Positions 1 to 8,672 are shown, counted from the first letter of the stretch. The stretch is DNA of 64,000 bases from AC-51 sp036265325 (GCA_036265325.1 DATAPH010000015.1:12128-76127); one strand, 5' to 3'. The notes: generated by a model not told the origin, from the letters alone. Made by a program: numbers and translations.

Positions 1-896
1 AGGTCGGCGAGGTCTTCGGGACGCAACACAACATCCGCGGCTTCGGCGTTCGATCGAGCGTGCGCTGGGTTTCGCGTGCCGGCGAGCGTGGCGCTGACGC
101 CTGCCTGCTGAAGGTTCCACGCGAGCGCGAGCTGGGGAAGGGAACAGCCGACACGCTCTGCGACGCCGCCCATCCCGTCGACGACGGCGTGTGACCGTTC
201 GAAGCGCCCGGGTGAGAACAGCCGCTTCCAGAAGCCCCACTCCTGATACTCGGGCACGACCTTCGCGAAGTCGTCGGGGCTCGTGATGGCGCCGGCGAGC
301 ATGCCGTTGCCGAGCGGCTCGTACGTCACCACGCCGATGTGCTGTTCCTCACACCAGCGCGCGAGTTCCAGCGTTTCGAGGTGGTCGATCAGCGACAAGC
401 CCTCCTGCAGCACGTCGACGGGCCCGACGGCAAGACACCGCTCGACGTCTGATCGATCGAAGTTCGACAGCCCCACGAGACGCGTCAACCCGTCGTCGAC
501 GAGGGAACGCATCGCGCCCCATGAGTCCTCGATCCCGTCGGTCGAGTCCCCGGGGTAGTGCATCAGGAACATGTCCAGGCGGTCGACCCCGAGCCGTTCG
601 AGGCTTCCCTGGCACGCTTCGCGGATCTGCTTCGGCTCGAATCCGGTGCCGTCGGGCAGCGGCGCGACCTTGCTGGAGATCTTCATCGGTTGACCGACGT
701 CGCGGAGCGCGGCCGCGACCACCGTCTCGTTCTTGCGGTCGAAGTACTCTTCTGCGGTGTCGATCCAGTCGACGCCCGCCTCGATCGCGGCGAGCAGGAC
801 ATCGCGGGCTCCCGGCCACTTCGGATCGTCCTCGAGCTCGAACCCACCGAGCCCAACGACCGAGTACCACTCGCCACCGATCTCAACGCTTCGCAT
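1..896 (-). CDS. Aldo/keto reductase (3' end outside window)
   Basis: NADPH-dependent aldo/keto reductase family; the substrate cannot be told. The frame read leftward from ATG at 896 is open to the window edge, so the C-terminus is missing. It begins MRSVEIGGEWYSVVGLGG and carries the family tetrad: Asp and Tyr in IDTAEEYF, Lys in MKISSKV and His in MFLMHYP, all in the expected order. Later segments LVGLSNF and VVTYEPLGNGML fit the TIM barrel. TAGGGT lies 6 nt before the ATG, so the mRNA may be leaderless. The gene follows the serine hydrolase on the same strand after 26 bp and may be co-transcribed with it. Confidence 0.9.
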   Translation of the reverse strand, partial: MRSVEIGGEWYSVVGLGGFELEDDPKWPGARDVLLAAIEAGVDWIDTAEEYFDRKNETVVAAALRDVGQPMKISSKVAPLPDGTGFEPKQIREACQGSLERLGVDRLDMFLMHYPGDSTDGIEDSWGAMRSLVDDGLTRLVGLSNFDRSDVERCLAVGPVDVLQEGLSLIDHLETLELARWCEEQHIGVVTYEPLGNGMLAGAITSPDDFAKVVPEYQEWGFWKRLFSPGRFERSHAVVDGMGGVAERVGCSLPQLALAWNLQQAGVSATLAGTRNPAHARSNAEAADVVLRPEDLAD

Positions 897-922
897 GTCG
901 CAACCCTAGCCCGTCGGGGTCA

Positions 923-2296
923 TCAGCCGGCGCGCGTCGCGAACCGACCCCCGATGTGGATCCCGTCGATCGTGCCGCCGGCGTCGCGACTGAAGTAGCC
1001 CTTCATCCCCTTCGCGGGGCCCTCCGGAACGATGTAGCGGTCGCCGTCTCCGGCCAGGATGCCTAGGGGGATCGGCGGCTCATCGTCGGGCTCTTCGTTC
1101 AGCTGCTCGAGGACCTCCGGCCGAACCGTCACGTCGACGATCAGCCCGCCGTCTGCCGCGCGGATGTCGGCGATCACCGCGATCGTCTCGTACCGACCCA
1201 CGTACTCCCACAGCGCCTCGTCGCTCAACCGGAGCGGCTCAGGGTCCTTGATCTCGACGCCGAGGTAGGCCTCGAACGCCCATCGTGTGATCCGCTCGTT
1301 GAACTCTCCGCCGTTGGGGCCGCAGTTCGTCAGCGATGTGATCGCGAACCGCTTCTCCGGAACCATCTCGAACGTCGAGTGTTGACCGGCAGTGTCGCCG
1401 CCATGGGCGACGACGCGGAGACCCTCGACATCCCGAAGCATCCAACTGATCCCAACCGCATCGCCGAGCGCGTTGCCCGGGCACTCGACCGTCGGCTCCT
1501 GCATCCGCCTGAGCATCGGCTCCGACAGCACGCGCGTGCCGTCCTTGGCGGTGCCGTCTCCCATATGGAAGCGTGCCCAGATCAGCTGGTCGGCGACGGT
1601 CGAGACCGCGCCCCCCATCGGATTGCCGTACCGGCCGAACTCCCACGGACGCGTGACCTCGATCGACCCGTCCCGGTTCTGCTTGTGCCCCTGCGCGAAT
1701 CGGTAGGTCATGATCTCCTTCGCCAGGTAGTAGCTGCGCGTCATCCCAACGGGCTCGAAGACGAGCTCGCGGATGATGTCCTCGTACACCTTGCCGGTGA
1801 CGTGCTCGAGCGCCTTACCCGCAAGCGCGAGCGAAGCGTTGTTGTACGACACGGTCGATCCGAGCGGCGTTACCTGTTCGATCGTCGCCATCCGGGCGAC
1901 GTAGCGGTCGAGCGCGTCGTCGCCTTCGCCGGTGTTCTCGAAGAGGTCGCCGTCCCACCCTGCCGTGTGATTGAGGAGCTGGAGCACCGTGACGTCGCGG
2001 GCGACCTGCTCGTCCTTGAGCTTCAGCTCCGGGACGTACGTGCGAACCGGCGCGTCGAGGTCCATCTCACCTCGCTCGACGAGACGGAGGATCGCGGTGC
2101 TCGTATACGTCTTCCCAGTGGATCCATTCTGGAACAGGGTGGTGGCGTCTACGGGGAGCGGATCCTCGACGCTCGTGACGCCGTGGAACGCGGTGTGATC
2201 GTCGTCACCGACCACAACGCCGACGGCGGCGCCCGGAACGTCCAGCTCGTTGGCCAGCACCGACGTCTGTGCCTGCAGTTCCGTCTCGGTCGCCAT
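923..2296 (-). CDS. Serine hydrolase, class C beta-lactamase/PBP4* family
   Basis: Penicillin-binding-protein-like serine hydrolase of 457 aa; such proteins act as esterases, peptidases or beta-lactamases, and the substrate is unknown. Three active-site motifs are present: SxxK in GSTGKTYT, YxN in VSYNNAS, and HGG in VVAHGGDTAG, which replaces KTG. There is no signal peptide at the chosen start, so it is probably cytoplasmic. I chose ATG 2296 because AGGAAGG precedes it; an in-frame extension upstream to 2554 would run through the divergent TetR gene. It is divergent from that TetR gene across an inverted repeat, which suggests repression by TetR. Confidence 0.88.
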   Translation of the reverse strand: MATETELQAQTSVLANELDVPGAAVGVVVGDDDHTAFHGVTSVEDPLPVDATTLFQNGSTGKTYTSTAILRLVERGEMDLDAPVRTYVPELKLKDEQVARDVTVLQLLNHTAGWDGDLFENTGEGDDALDRYVARMATIEQVTPLGSTVSYNNASLALAGKALEHVTGKVYEDIIRELVFEPVGMTRSYYLAKEIMTYRFAQGHKQNRDGSIEVTRPWEFGRYGNPMGGAVSTVADQLIWARFHMGDGTAKDGTRVLSEPMLRRMQEPTVECPGNALGDAVGISWMLRDVEGLRVVAHGGDTAGQHSTFEMVPEKRFAITSLTNCGPNGGEFNERITRWAFEAYLGVEIKDPEPLRLSDEALWEYVGRYETIAVIADIRAADGGLIVDVTVRPEVLEQLNEEPDDEPPIPLGILAGDGDRYIVPEGPAKGMKGYFSRDAGGTIDGIHIGGRFATRAG

Positions 2297-2333
2297 CGTG
2301 GTGTCCTTCCTCGCTGAGATACCACTGAGAATC

Positions 2334-2355
2334 TGACATACCGTATGGTATGTCA
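2334..2355. promoter_or_regulatory. Probable TetR operator between divergent genes
   Basis: Perfect inverted repeat with 9-bp arms TGACATACC and GGTATGTCA around GTAT, lying between the serine hydrolase start (2296) and the TetR start (2382). Size and symmetry fit a TetR dimer site. It sits in the -35 area of the TetR gene, whose likely -10 TACGAT is at 2369-2374, 7 nt before its ATG. Control of both divergent genes is inferred. Confidence 0.8.
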
Positions 2356-2381
2356 AGCCCGTCCGGCGTACGATCGAGGCC

Positions 2382-2975
2382 ATGGCAGGAACCACGCTTT
2401 CCCGCGATGAACGGAAGCAGCAAACACGGGCGGCGATCATCGACGCTGCCGCACGGCTCTTCGCCAAACACGGCATCGAGGCGACGTCGCTCGATCGCAT
2501 CGCGGGGACGCTGGGGCTGACGAAGGGAGCCGTGTACTCGACCTTCGCCAGCAAGGAGGAACTGATCGATGCCGTTGGCCAATCCAGAACGCTGCTGATC
2601 AGCCCCGACCCGCTCTTCAGAGCGGACCTGACGTTGCGTCAAGGGCTCGGCGCGCTCACGAAGGAGTTCCTGGCGATGCGCCCCAAGATGACCCGAGAGA
2701 TCCTGTTCCTCGAGCTCGAGCTGTTCCTGTACGGGGAGCGACATGCGCCGTGGGGCCGGCGAGAGCTGCGGATCGCGCGCGAGGGCCGGCGTGAGGCAGC
2801 CGTTCAGCTGGAGGCGGCGGCGGCGCAGCGCGGAGAAGCGCTCCCCATGCCGGCCGAGGACTTCTTCGTGGCGCTGGAGGCGCTGCTCATGGGGATCGCG
2901 CGTGAGCAGTTCCGGGATGCCGGCTCGATCTCCGACACGTCGATCGAGCACGTGATCGTCGGGCTGGCGGGCTGA
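2382..2975 (+). CDS. TetR/AcrR family transcriptional regulator
   Basis: Repressor of 197 aa. The N-terminal TetR HTH covers about residues 14-60 (RAAIIDAAARLFAKHG, then GTLGLTKGAVYSTFASKEEL), followed by a helical ligand-binding region of unrecognised specificity. Start ATG 2382 follows a -10 TACGAT by 7 nt, so it may be leaderless. It is divergent from the serine hydrolase and faces the palindrome at 2334-2355, so autoregulation and control of the hydrolase-reductase pair are likely. Confidence 0.92.
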   Translation: MAGTTLSRDERKQQTRAAIIDAAARLFAKHGIEATSLDRIAGTLGLTKGAVYSTFASKEELIDAVGQSRTLLISPDPLFRADLTLRQGLGALTKEFLAMRPKMTREILFLELELFLYGERHAPWGRRELRIAREGRREAAVQLEAAAAQRGEALPMPAEDFFVALEALLMGIAREQFRDAGSISDTSIEHVIVGLAG

Positions 2976-3014
2976 GGAAGCGGACGTCGTCCCCGTTCGC
3001 TCGGGTCGACCGGC

Positions 3015-3650
3015 GTGAAGCCTCGTCCGACGGATGCGAGGATGCGCGTGGTGAGCAAGCCCGTGATCGTCGAGTATCAAACGCGCTGGCCGGAGGAGTT
3101 CGGCGACATCCGTGACCGGTTGGCGAGCTCGTTCGGCGATCTCGCGACGCACATCGAGCACATCGGGTCGACCTCGGTGCCGGGTCTCGCAGCCAAAGAC
3201 GTGATCGACGTCCAGGTGAGCGTGACATCTCTCACGCCGAGCGAGCCGCTCGAAGCCGCGCTCCAGACGGCGGGGTTCGTTCCGTATCGAGACGAGTCGC
3301 CGGCCTGGGATCACGTCCCGCCGGGGTGGTACGCGGCCGACCCGCCGCAACGGTGGCTCAAGCTGTTCGCATCTGCGCCACCCGACCAGCGCCGGGTCCA
3401 CATCCACGTGCGGGTCGCGGGATCTCCGAACGAGCGGTACGCGCTGTTGTTCCGTGACTTCATGCGAACACACGCCGACGCGAGCGGCGCGTGGGCGATC
3501 TTCAAGCGCGAGCTCGCACGGATCGCGGAGAGCGTCGACGACTACGTCGAGGTGAAAGACCCGGCGACCGACGTGGTGATGGTCGTCGGGGAGCGCTGGG
3601 CGGCCGACACCGGCTGGACCCCGCACGGCGACGGCTCGGCGGCTTACTGA
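3015..3650 (+). CDS. GrpB family protein (UPF0157)
   Basis: GrpB/UPF0157 protein of up to 211 aa. The nucleotidyltransferase-like motif IEHIGSTSVPGLAAKDVID (near residues 50-68) is the family hallmark; cellular function is not established, and members are sometimes fused to dephospho-CoA kinase. GTG 3015 gives the longest form and ATG 3042 (MRVVSKPV) is an alternative that keeps the domain. Its last 7 bases overlap the convergent DinB gene. Downstream of the TetR gene by 39 bp. Confidence 0.85.
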   Translation: MKPRPTDARMRVVSKPVIVEYQTRWPEEFGDIRDRLASSFGDLATHIEHIGSTSVPGLAAKDVIDVQVSVTSLTPSEPLEAALQTAGFVPYRDESPAWDHVPPGWYAADPPQRWLKLFASAPPDQRRVHIHVRVAGSPNERYALLFRDFMRTHADASGAWAIFKRELARIAESVDDYVEVKDPATDVVMVVGERWAADTGWTPHGDGSAAY

Positions 3651-4165
3651 TCAGAGCCGGTTGGCATCCGATCGGTGACGCGACCGTTGGCCAGACCGTA
3701 GGCCCACACATCGATCGCGGGCGGCTCGACGCCGAGCGACGTCAGCGCCGTGCAGATCTGACTCCGGTGGTCGGTGCCGTGATGGAGTGCCTGCGCCAGG
3801 CGGACGCCCACCGGAGCATCGCGCTCGAAACCATCCTTCTCGTCGATCTCGGTCAGCATCAGGTCCACGTCGGGATCCGTATCGATCAACGCCGACCACG
3901 CATCGCCGTCCGACACGACCGCGGCCCGGAGCCCGTCGAGGTCCATCGCTTCGGGATCGATCCGGCGTGTGCGATCGCCGGTGATGTCGAAGAGGTACCA
4001 AGAGTCGCTCCCGACCAGATGCTGCATCGTTCGCAGGATCGGTCCGTACGTGCCGGGCGCCACGGTCTGAAGTTGATCCGGCGAAAGCTCCTTGCATGCG
4101 TCGATCAATCGCGTTGTCGCCCAGATGTGGTGGGCGAATGCGTCCTTGAGCGGAGACCCTCCCAT
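3644..4165 (-). CDS. DinB family protein
   Basis: DinB/YfiT-type four-helix metalloprotein, 173 aa; family members include thiol S-transferases such as bacillithiol or mycothiol transferases. Possible metal ligands are His in MQHLVGSDSWY and His in ALHHGTDHRSQ. The start ATG 4165 follows TACGGT by 6 nt (leaderless pattern). Convergent with the GrpB gene (7 bp overlap). Substrate unknown. Confidence 0.82.
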   Translation of the reverse strand: MGGSPLKDAFAHHIWATTRLIDACKELSPDQLQTVAPGTYGPILRTMQHLVGSDSWYLFDITGDRTRRIDPEAMDLDGLRAAVVSDGDAWSALIDTDPDVDLMLTEIDEKDGFERDAPVGVRLAQALHHGTDHRSQICTALTSLGVEPPAIDVWAYGLANGRVTDRMPTGSDQ

Positions 4166-4274
4166 CGGCCGACCGTAACATCGGCCACGTTCATCGACCT
4201 CCCCGGCCGATTCATCAGCCCTTCACATCTCGGCGGCAACGTGTCAGGCAGACGCGAGACGAAGGAGGTCGACG

Positions 4275-4679
4275 ATGCGTCGAGGGATGGTGATCGTGCC
4301 CGTGATCTTGGCGATCCTGCTGATGGTCGGGATCGGTGTGGCGGCGTACAACGCCGGCGAGCACAACGGCCAGCAACAGGCAACCGAACAGATCCAGTCC
4401 GCGCAGGCGAACGGTCAGGAGGTCCAGGTGATCCATGTTGTCGGCGACCAAGGCCACTGGTTCCCCGGGTTCATCTTCTTCCCGTTCCTCCTGATCGGGA
4501 TGTTCTTCCTGTTCGGGGCGATCTTCCGGGCGGCCCGGTGGGGCGGCAAGGGCCACGGCCCCGGAGGTTCGTGGAACGACGAAGGCCGGCAGCGATTCGA
4601 GGAACGCGCTCGTGAGTGGCATCAGCGCGAGCACGGGGGCGGCGGGGATACGCCGCCCCCACCGACGACGGCCGCGTAG
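4275..4679 (+). CDS. Small two-helix membrane protein
   Basis: Unrecognised 134-aa protein. Membrane segment 1 is about residues 5-25 (IVPVILAILLMVGIGVAAY). A short outside stretch rich in Gln and Glu follows, then segment 2 at about 63-85 (FIFFPFLLIGMFFLFGAIF), then a Gly/Arg-rich cytoplasmic tail with RFEERAREWHQREH and a proline end. AAGGAGG sits just upstream of the ATG. It directly precedes a response regulator and sensor kinase, so it may be an accessory membrane part of that system; this is inference from position. Confidence 0.75.
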   Translation: MRRGMVIVPVILAILLMVGIGVAAYNAGEHNGQQQATEQIQSAQANGQEVQVIHVVGDQGHWFPGFIFFPFLLIGMFFLFGAIFRAARWGGKGHGPGGSWNDEGRQRFEERAREWHQREHGGGGDTPPPPTTAA

Positions 4680-4739
4680 ATGCGAAGGCTTGCGGAGGCA
4701 CTGGTTGCCTCCGCCCCCCTCCCGAGGGAGGCTCGCCTC

Positions 4740-5420
4740 GTGCAGCGGATCCTGGTGGTCGAGGACGACATGCAGATCGCGCGAACGCTCCGCGACTACC
4801 TCGAGGCGGCCGGCTTCGACGTCACCGCCGTCGGCGACGGGACGGCCGCCCTCGCGAGTGCGCGCGGCGACAAGCCGGACCTGATCGTGCTCGACCTCGG
4901 GCTACCGGGTCTCGACGGCCTCGATGTCGCTCGAGACCTCAGGCGGACGTCGAGCGTGCCGATCGTGATGCTCACGGCGCGCGGTGAAGAGACCGACCGC
5001 ATCGTCGGACTCGAGCTCGGCGCCGACGACTACCTGGTCAAGCCGTTCAGCCCGAAGGAGCTCGTCGCGCGCGTTCGTGCGGTGCTCAGGCGAGCGAACG
5101 GAGCCGTTGCGGGCGCCGAGGTGTTGCGCGCAGCCGACCTCGAGATCGACCTGCCGAAGATGCGTGCGCGCGTGCGCGGCCAGCCGGTCGACCTGACGCC
5201 GACGGAGTTCGAACTGTTGACCACGCTGGTGCGCGAGCCGGGGCGCGTGTTCACCCGCGGCCAACTCCTGGACGCACTCCGCGGTGTGACGCTCGACACC
5301 TATGAGCGCGCGATCGACGCGCACGTGAAGAACCTGCGCAGGAAGATCGAGCCCGAGCCCGGCCGGCCGAGGTACGTCCTGACCGTGCACGGCGTCGGCT
5401 ATCGGTTCACAGATGCCTAA
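4740..5420 (+). CDS. OmpR-type response regulator
   Basis: Two-component response regulator of 226 aa. The receiver domain (about 1-115) has the acidic pair VVEDD, the phospho-acceptor Asp52 in LIVLDLGLPG and Lys101 in YLVKPF. The C-terminal winged helix (about 130-226) has LTPTEFELLTTL and ends VLTVHGVGYRF. I chose GTG 4740, preceded by GAGGGAGG, because it gives the usual family length; an ATG at 4680 would add 20 residues without a ribosome site. It overlaps the kinase gene by 8 bp. Confidence 0.93.
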   Translation: MQRILVVEDDMQIARTLRDYLEAAGFDVTAVGDGTAALASARGDKPDLIVLDLGLPGLDGLDVARDLRRTSSVPIVMLTARGEETDRIVGLELGADDYLVKPFSPKELVARVRAVLRRANGAVAGAEVLRAADLEIDLPKMRARVRGQPVDLTPTEFELLTTLVREPGRVFTRGQLLDALRGVTLDTYERAIDAHVKNLRRKIEPEPGRPRYVLTVHGVGYRFTDA

Positions 5421-6489
5421 CCCGCACGACCGTCGCCCGCCGTGGGGCGAGGACCCGCCGCCCTGGATGCGCGAGGGCCGACCCGACGCCGGCCGCCGGT
5501 TCCGCCGTGGTGTCTTCGGCGTCTTCCTCTTGGTGGTGTTGCTGGTCGCGGCGTTGGCGAGCATCGTCGCATCGCTCGCGAGCGGCACGCACCCGAAGCC
5601 GTTCATCACGATCAGCGTCGCGGCGCTCGTTCTGATCGGACTCATCGTCACCGCCCGATGGCTCTGGCGAAGCGGGCGCTCGATCGGCGCGCTGATGGAC
5701 GCGGCCGACCGCGTCGCCGGCGGCGATTACACAACGCGCGTGGGCGAGGTTCCCGGTCGCCCGTACCAACGGCTCGCGGCAGCCTTCGACGAGATGACGA
5801 CGCGCTTGCAGACCAACGAGGAACGCCGCCGCGAGCTGCTCGCCGACGTCGCGCACGAGCTCCGCACACCATTGCAGGCGATCCGCGGCGCCACGGAGGG
5901 GATGCTCGACGGCCTCTATCCGGCCGATGCGGAGCATCTTCGCCCGGTCCTCGAACGCACCGACGTGATGGCGCGGTTGCTCGACGACCTGCGGACGCTG
6001 TCCATGGCGGAAGCCGGCGTGCTCGAGCTCCACCCTGAGACCGTCGACCCGCGCGCCGCCGCGGCCGACGCGATCGCGGCCCTGCGCGGCACGAGCGACG
6101 GCGTCACGTTCACTGTGGTCGCCGATGCTGCGCCGGCAACGATCGAGGCTGATCCCGTCCGGCTCGCCGAGATCCTCACCAACCTGCTCGCCAATGCTGC
6201 CCGGTACACGACGAGCGACGGCGATGTGACCATCACGATCTCGGCCGACAGGCCAGGCGGCGGCGCACGCTTCGTCGTCGATGACACCGGCCCCGGGATC
6301 TCGGCGGATCAACTCCCGCATGTCTTCGACCGATTCGTCCGCTCCGCGGACCGCGGCGGCACCGGGCTCGGCCTGGCCATCGCGAAACGCCTGGTTGAAG
6401 CGCACGGCGGCACGATCGAGGCCGGCACCGCGCCGGGCGGCGGCACGCGTATGCGCTTCGACATCCCCGGTGACGACGCCCGTCGATAG
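5413..6489 (+). CDS. Sensor histidine kinase
   Basis: Membrane histidine kinase of 358 aa, partner of the overlapping response regulator. Membrane helices lie at about 32-54 and 64-83, with almost no periplasmic loop, so it may sense the membrane itself or a partner protein. A HAMP linker (about 85-135) follows, then the H box DVAHELRTPLQ with His148, N box ILTNLLANAARYT, G1 DDTGPGI and G2 GGTGLGLAI. The signal is unknown; the small membrane protein encoded before the regulator is a candidate partner. Confidence 0.93.
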   Translation: MPNPHDRRPPWGEDPPPWMREGRPDAGRRFRRGVFGVFLLVVLLVAALASIVASLASGTHPKPFITISVAALVLIGLIVTARWLWRSGRSIGALMDAADRVAGGDYTTRVGEVPGRPYQRLAAAFDEMTTRLQTNEERRRELLADVAHELRTPLQAIRGATEGMLDGLYPADAEHLRPVLERTDVMARLLDDLRTLSMAEAGVLELHPETVDPRAAAADAIAALRGTSDGVTFTVVADAAPATIEADPVRLAEILTNLLANAARYTTSDGDVTITISADRPGGGARFVVDDTGPGISADQLPHVFDRFVRSADRGGTGLGLAIAKRLVEAHGGTIEAGTAPGGGTRMRFDIPGDDARR

Positions 6490-6498
6490 CATCGAATG

Positions 6499-7011
6499 AT
6501 GGCCGTCGAGATCACGCGCGGGAGTGCGGACGACATCGATTCGCTCGAACCGCTTTGGGTCGCCGTGCATCACGCGCACCAAGCCGCGATGCCCGAGCTC
6601 GCGCCCTACGTCGACGACGAGGAGACCTGGCGCGAACACCGGCCGCTGTACGTGTCGTTGTTCGAACAGCCCGAGACGTTCCTGTTCCTCGCCCGAGTCA
6701 ACGGTGCACTCGTCGGCTACGCCCTCGGCTGCGTTGCCCCTGCCGCGGAAGGATGGGCGGCCGACACCTGGCGTGTCGGCGACCGGATCGGCGAGCTCGA
6801 GTCTCTCTCGGTCCTGCCGGAGCACCGCGGCGAAGGCATCGGCTCCAAGCTCCTCGACGCCGCCGACGAGGAGTTCCAGAAGCTCGGCGTCGACGACGTC
6901 GTGATCGGCGCGCTCCCCGGCAACACGGGCGCACTCAAGCTCTACGAACGCCGCGGCTTCAAGCCAACGTGGATCTACCTGTCGCGCTTCGCCGCACGCA
7001 ACGAGGGGTAG
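6499..7011 (+). CDS. GNAT family N-acetyltransferase
   Basis: Acetyl-CoA dependent acetyltransferase of 170 aa. Motif A is LSVLPEHRGEGIGSKLLDAA and motif B is near TGALKLYERRGF. The substrate is unknown. Two adjacent ATGs occur (6496, 6499); TAGCAT ends 6 nt before the second, the spacing seen at other leaderless genes here, so 6499 is preferred. 9 bp downstream starts the RibD-like reductase, probably co-transcribed. Confidence 0.85.
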   Translation: MAVEITRGSADDIDSLEPLWVAVHHAHQAAMPELAPYVDDEETWREHRPLYVSLFEQPETFLFLARVNGALVGYALGCVAPAAEGWAADTWRVGDRIGELESLSVLPEHRGEGIGSKLLDAADEEFQKLGVDDVVIGALPGNTGALKLYERRGFKPTWIYLSRFAARNEG

Positions 7012-7020
7012 GGAGCGGCG

Positions 7021-7635
7021 ATGGGCAGAGTTATCAGCGCGCAGTCGGTCTCATTGGACGGCTTCTCGGCCGGCGTGAAGGCCGGACGCGACAACCCGCT
7101 CGGCGAAGACGGTGAGCGCCTGCATGAGTGGATGGTCGGGCTCGCCGCGTGGCGCGAACGACACGACATGCACGGCGGCGACTCGAACGCCGACGCCGAC
7201 GCGATCGACGAGGTGTTCGAGAACGTTGGCGCCGTGATAATGGGCCGCACGATGTTCGAGACCGGCGAGGAACCTTGGGGCGACGAACCGCCGTTCCACG
7301 TCCCGGTCTTCGTCCTGCAGCACGAGCCGCGCGCGCCGATCGAGAAACACGGCGGGACGTCGTTCACCTTCGTGCACGAAGGGCTCGAGCACGCCCTCGA
7401 CCTCGCGCAGAACGCCGCCGGCGACAAGGACGTCTTGATCGCGGGCGGCGCGGACGCAGTGCAGCAGTTCCTTTCGGCCGGGTTGATCGACGAGCTCCAG
7501 ATCGACCTCGTCCCGATCCTCCTCGGCGACGGCCGTCGCTTCTTCGAGAACCTCCCGACGGACCTGCGCCTCGATCCCATCCAGGTCATCGACGGTCCGG
7601 GCGCGACCCACCTCCGCTACCGCGTCGTTCGTTGA
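7021..7635 (+). CDS. Dihydrofolate reductase-like (RibD C-terminal domain) protein
   Basis: 204-aa protein of the RibD C-terminal/DHFR-like fold, begun by the typical VISAQSVSLDGFSAG. The nucleotide-binding part is around GAVIMGRTMFE and DVLIAGGADAVQQFL, and the end ELQIDLVPILLGDGRRFFE is typical. Members are NAD(P)H oxidoreductases, mostly uncharacterised; it is not the fused RibD of riboflavin synthesis. GGGAGCGGCG before the ATG may serve as ribosome site. It follows the acetyltransferase closely. Confidence 0.85.
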   Translation: MGRVISAQSVSLDGFSAGVKAGRDNPLGEDGERLHEWMVGLAAWRERHDMHGGDSNADADAIDEVFENVGAVIMGRTMFETGEEPWGDEPPFHVPVFVLQHEPRAPIEKHGGTSFTFVHEGLEHALDLAQNAAGDKDVLIAGGADAVQQFLSAGLIDELQIDLVPILLGDGRRFFENLPTDLRLDPIQVIDGPGATHLRYRVVR

Positions 7636-7644
7636 CCGTTTCTC

Positions 7645-7674
7645 TTGACACGTGACCGAATGGTCACCTATCCT
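7645..7674 (+). promoter_or_regulatory. Promoter with internal ArsR operator, leaderless start
   Basis: TTGACA at 7645-7650 and TATCCT at 7669-7674, 18 bp apart. The spacer holds an inverted repeat, GTGACC-GAAT-GGTCAC (7652-7667), suited to an ArsR-type dimer. The hexamer ends 7 nt before GTG 7682, so transcription should begin at or one base before the start codon. This suggests strict autorepression. Confidence 0.82.
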
Positions 7675-7681
7675 CGGAACC

Positions 7682-8005
7682 GTGAACGACGACGACCGAG
7701 TCTTCAAGGCGCTCGCCGACCCCACCCGTCGGTTCCTGCTCGACCGGCTCTTCCAGCGCGACGGCCGCACGCTGACCGAGCTCGAGTCCGATCTGGATAT
7801 GACGCGGTTCGGGGTGATGAAGCACTTGAAGGTCCTCGAGGAGGCGGGGCTCGTCGTCACGCGGAAGGAAGGCCGGGAGAAACTCCACTTCCTCAACCCG
7901 GTCCCCATCCGATTGGTCCATGACCGGTGGATCGACAAGTACACGGAGCGTCAGGTCAGCGCGCTCGCCGATCTGAAGCACGAGCTCGAAGGAGGTTCCG
8001 CATGA
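7682..8005 (+). CDS. ArsR-type winged-helix regulator
   Basis: 107-aa ArsR/HTH_20-type regulator. FKALADPTRRFLLDRLF opens the domain and the recognition helix region is MTRFGVMKHLKVLEEAGLV; no metal-binding cysteines are visible. It belongs to the class paired with SRPBCC proteins. Start GTG 7682 is preferred to GTG 7652 because 7652 lies within the promoter palindrome. The stop overlaps the SRPBCC start (ATGA), so the two are translationally coupled. Confidence 0.88.
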   Translation: MNDDDRVFKALADPTRRFLLDRLFQRDGRTLTELESDLDMTRFGVMKHLKVLEEAGLVVTRKEGREKLHFLNPVPIRLVHDRWIDKYTERQVSALADLKHELEGGSA

Positions 8006-8535
8006 GCACCGACACAATGACCGCAACGCAGGTGTACCGCGTCTACATCAAAGCCACACCGGAGAAGATCTGGGACGCCATCACGAAGCCAGAGTGGACC
8101 GAGCGCTACGGATACTCGAACCTCGCCGACTTCGATCTGCGGCCGGGCGGCGCGTACAAGGCGTACCCAAGCGACGCGATGCGCAAGGGCGGCGAGGCCA
8201 ACGGCATCGCGATCCCCGACGTCGTCGTCGACGGCGAGGTGCTGGAGGTCGATCCGCCACATCGCCTGGTCACGACCTGGCGGATGCTGATGGACCCCGA
8301 ATCGACACCTGAGGGCTTCACGCGGGTCACGTTCGACATCGCCGAGACCAACGGCGGCGTCTGCCGGCTCACGGTGACGCACGAGCTGGAGAATGCGCCG
8401 CGCCTGGCGCTTGTGGTCGGCGGCGGCATGGAGGACCAGGGCGCGGGCGGTGGCTGGGCGTGGGTGCTGAGCGACCTGAAGTCGCTCCTCGAGAACGGCG
8501 CTCCGATGAACATGCAGGACGGTTTCAAGGAGTAG
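8002..8535 (+). CDS. SRPBCC (AHSA1-like) domain protein
   Basis: 177-aa START/AHSA1-type hydrophobic-ligand-binding fold, seen in YRVYIKATPEKIWDAITKPEWTE at the start and a C-terminal helix GGGWAWVLSDLKSLLENG. The natural ligand is unknown. Strong GAAGGAGG precedes ATG 8002, and the gene overlaps the ArsR gene by 4 bp. ArsR-SRPBCC pairs are common in actinobacteria and probably form an autoregulated unit. Confidence 0.85.
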   Translation: MSTDTMTATQVYRVYIKATPEKIWDAITKPEWTERYGYSNLADFDLRPGGAYKAYPSDAMRKGGEANGIAIPDVVVDGEVLEVDPPHRLVTTWRMLMDPESTPEGFTRVTFDIAETNGGVCRLTVTHELENAPRLALVVGGGMEDQGAGGGWAWVLSDLKSLLENGAPMNMQDGFKE

Positions 8536-8672
8536 CGCTCGTTCCACGCACCGCCTTGCGAGGAAGGATCCCGGAGGCGGAGGTCGTGTCGCTTCGGCGG
8601 CGCGGGCTCCGTCTCCGCCTCGCGTCCGGGGTCCGATTCAATGCTTCGAGCTGCGAGGCCGATACCGCCGTC

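Noticed and set aside
1239..2317. Plus and minus frames of 135 and 312 aa inside the serine hydrolase
   Set aside because: Shadows of the hydrolase, whose three active-site motifs establish the true frame.
5407..6825. 472-aa minus-strand frame opposite the histidine kinase
   Set aside because: Arg/Asp/His-rich shadow of a complete, motif-bearing kinase gene; no start signal.
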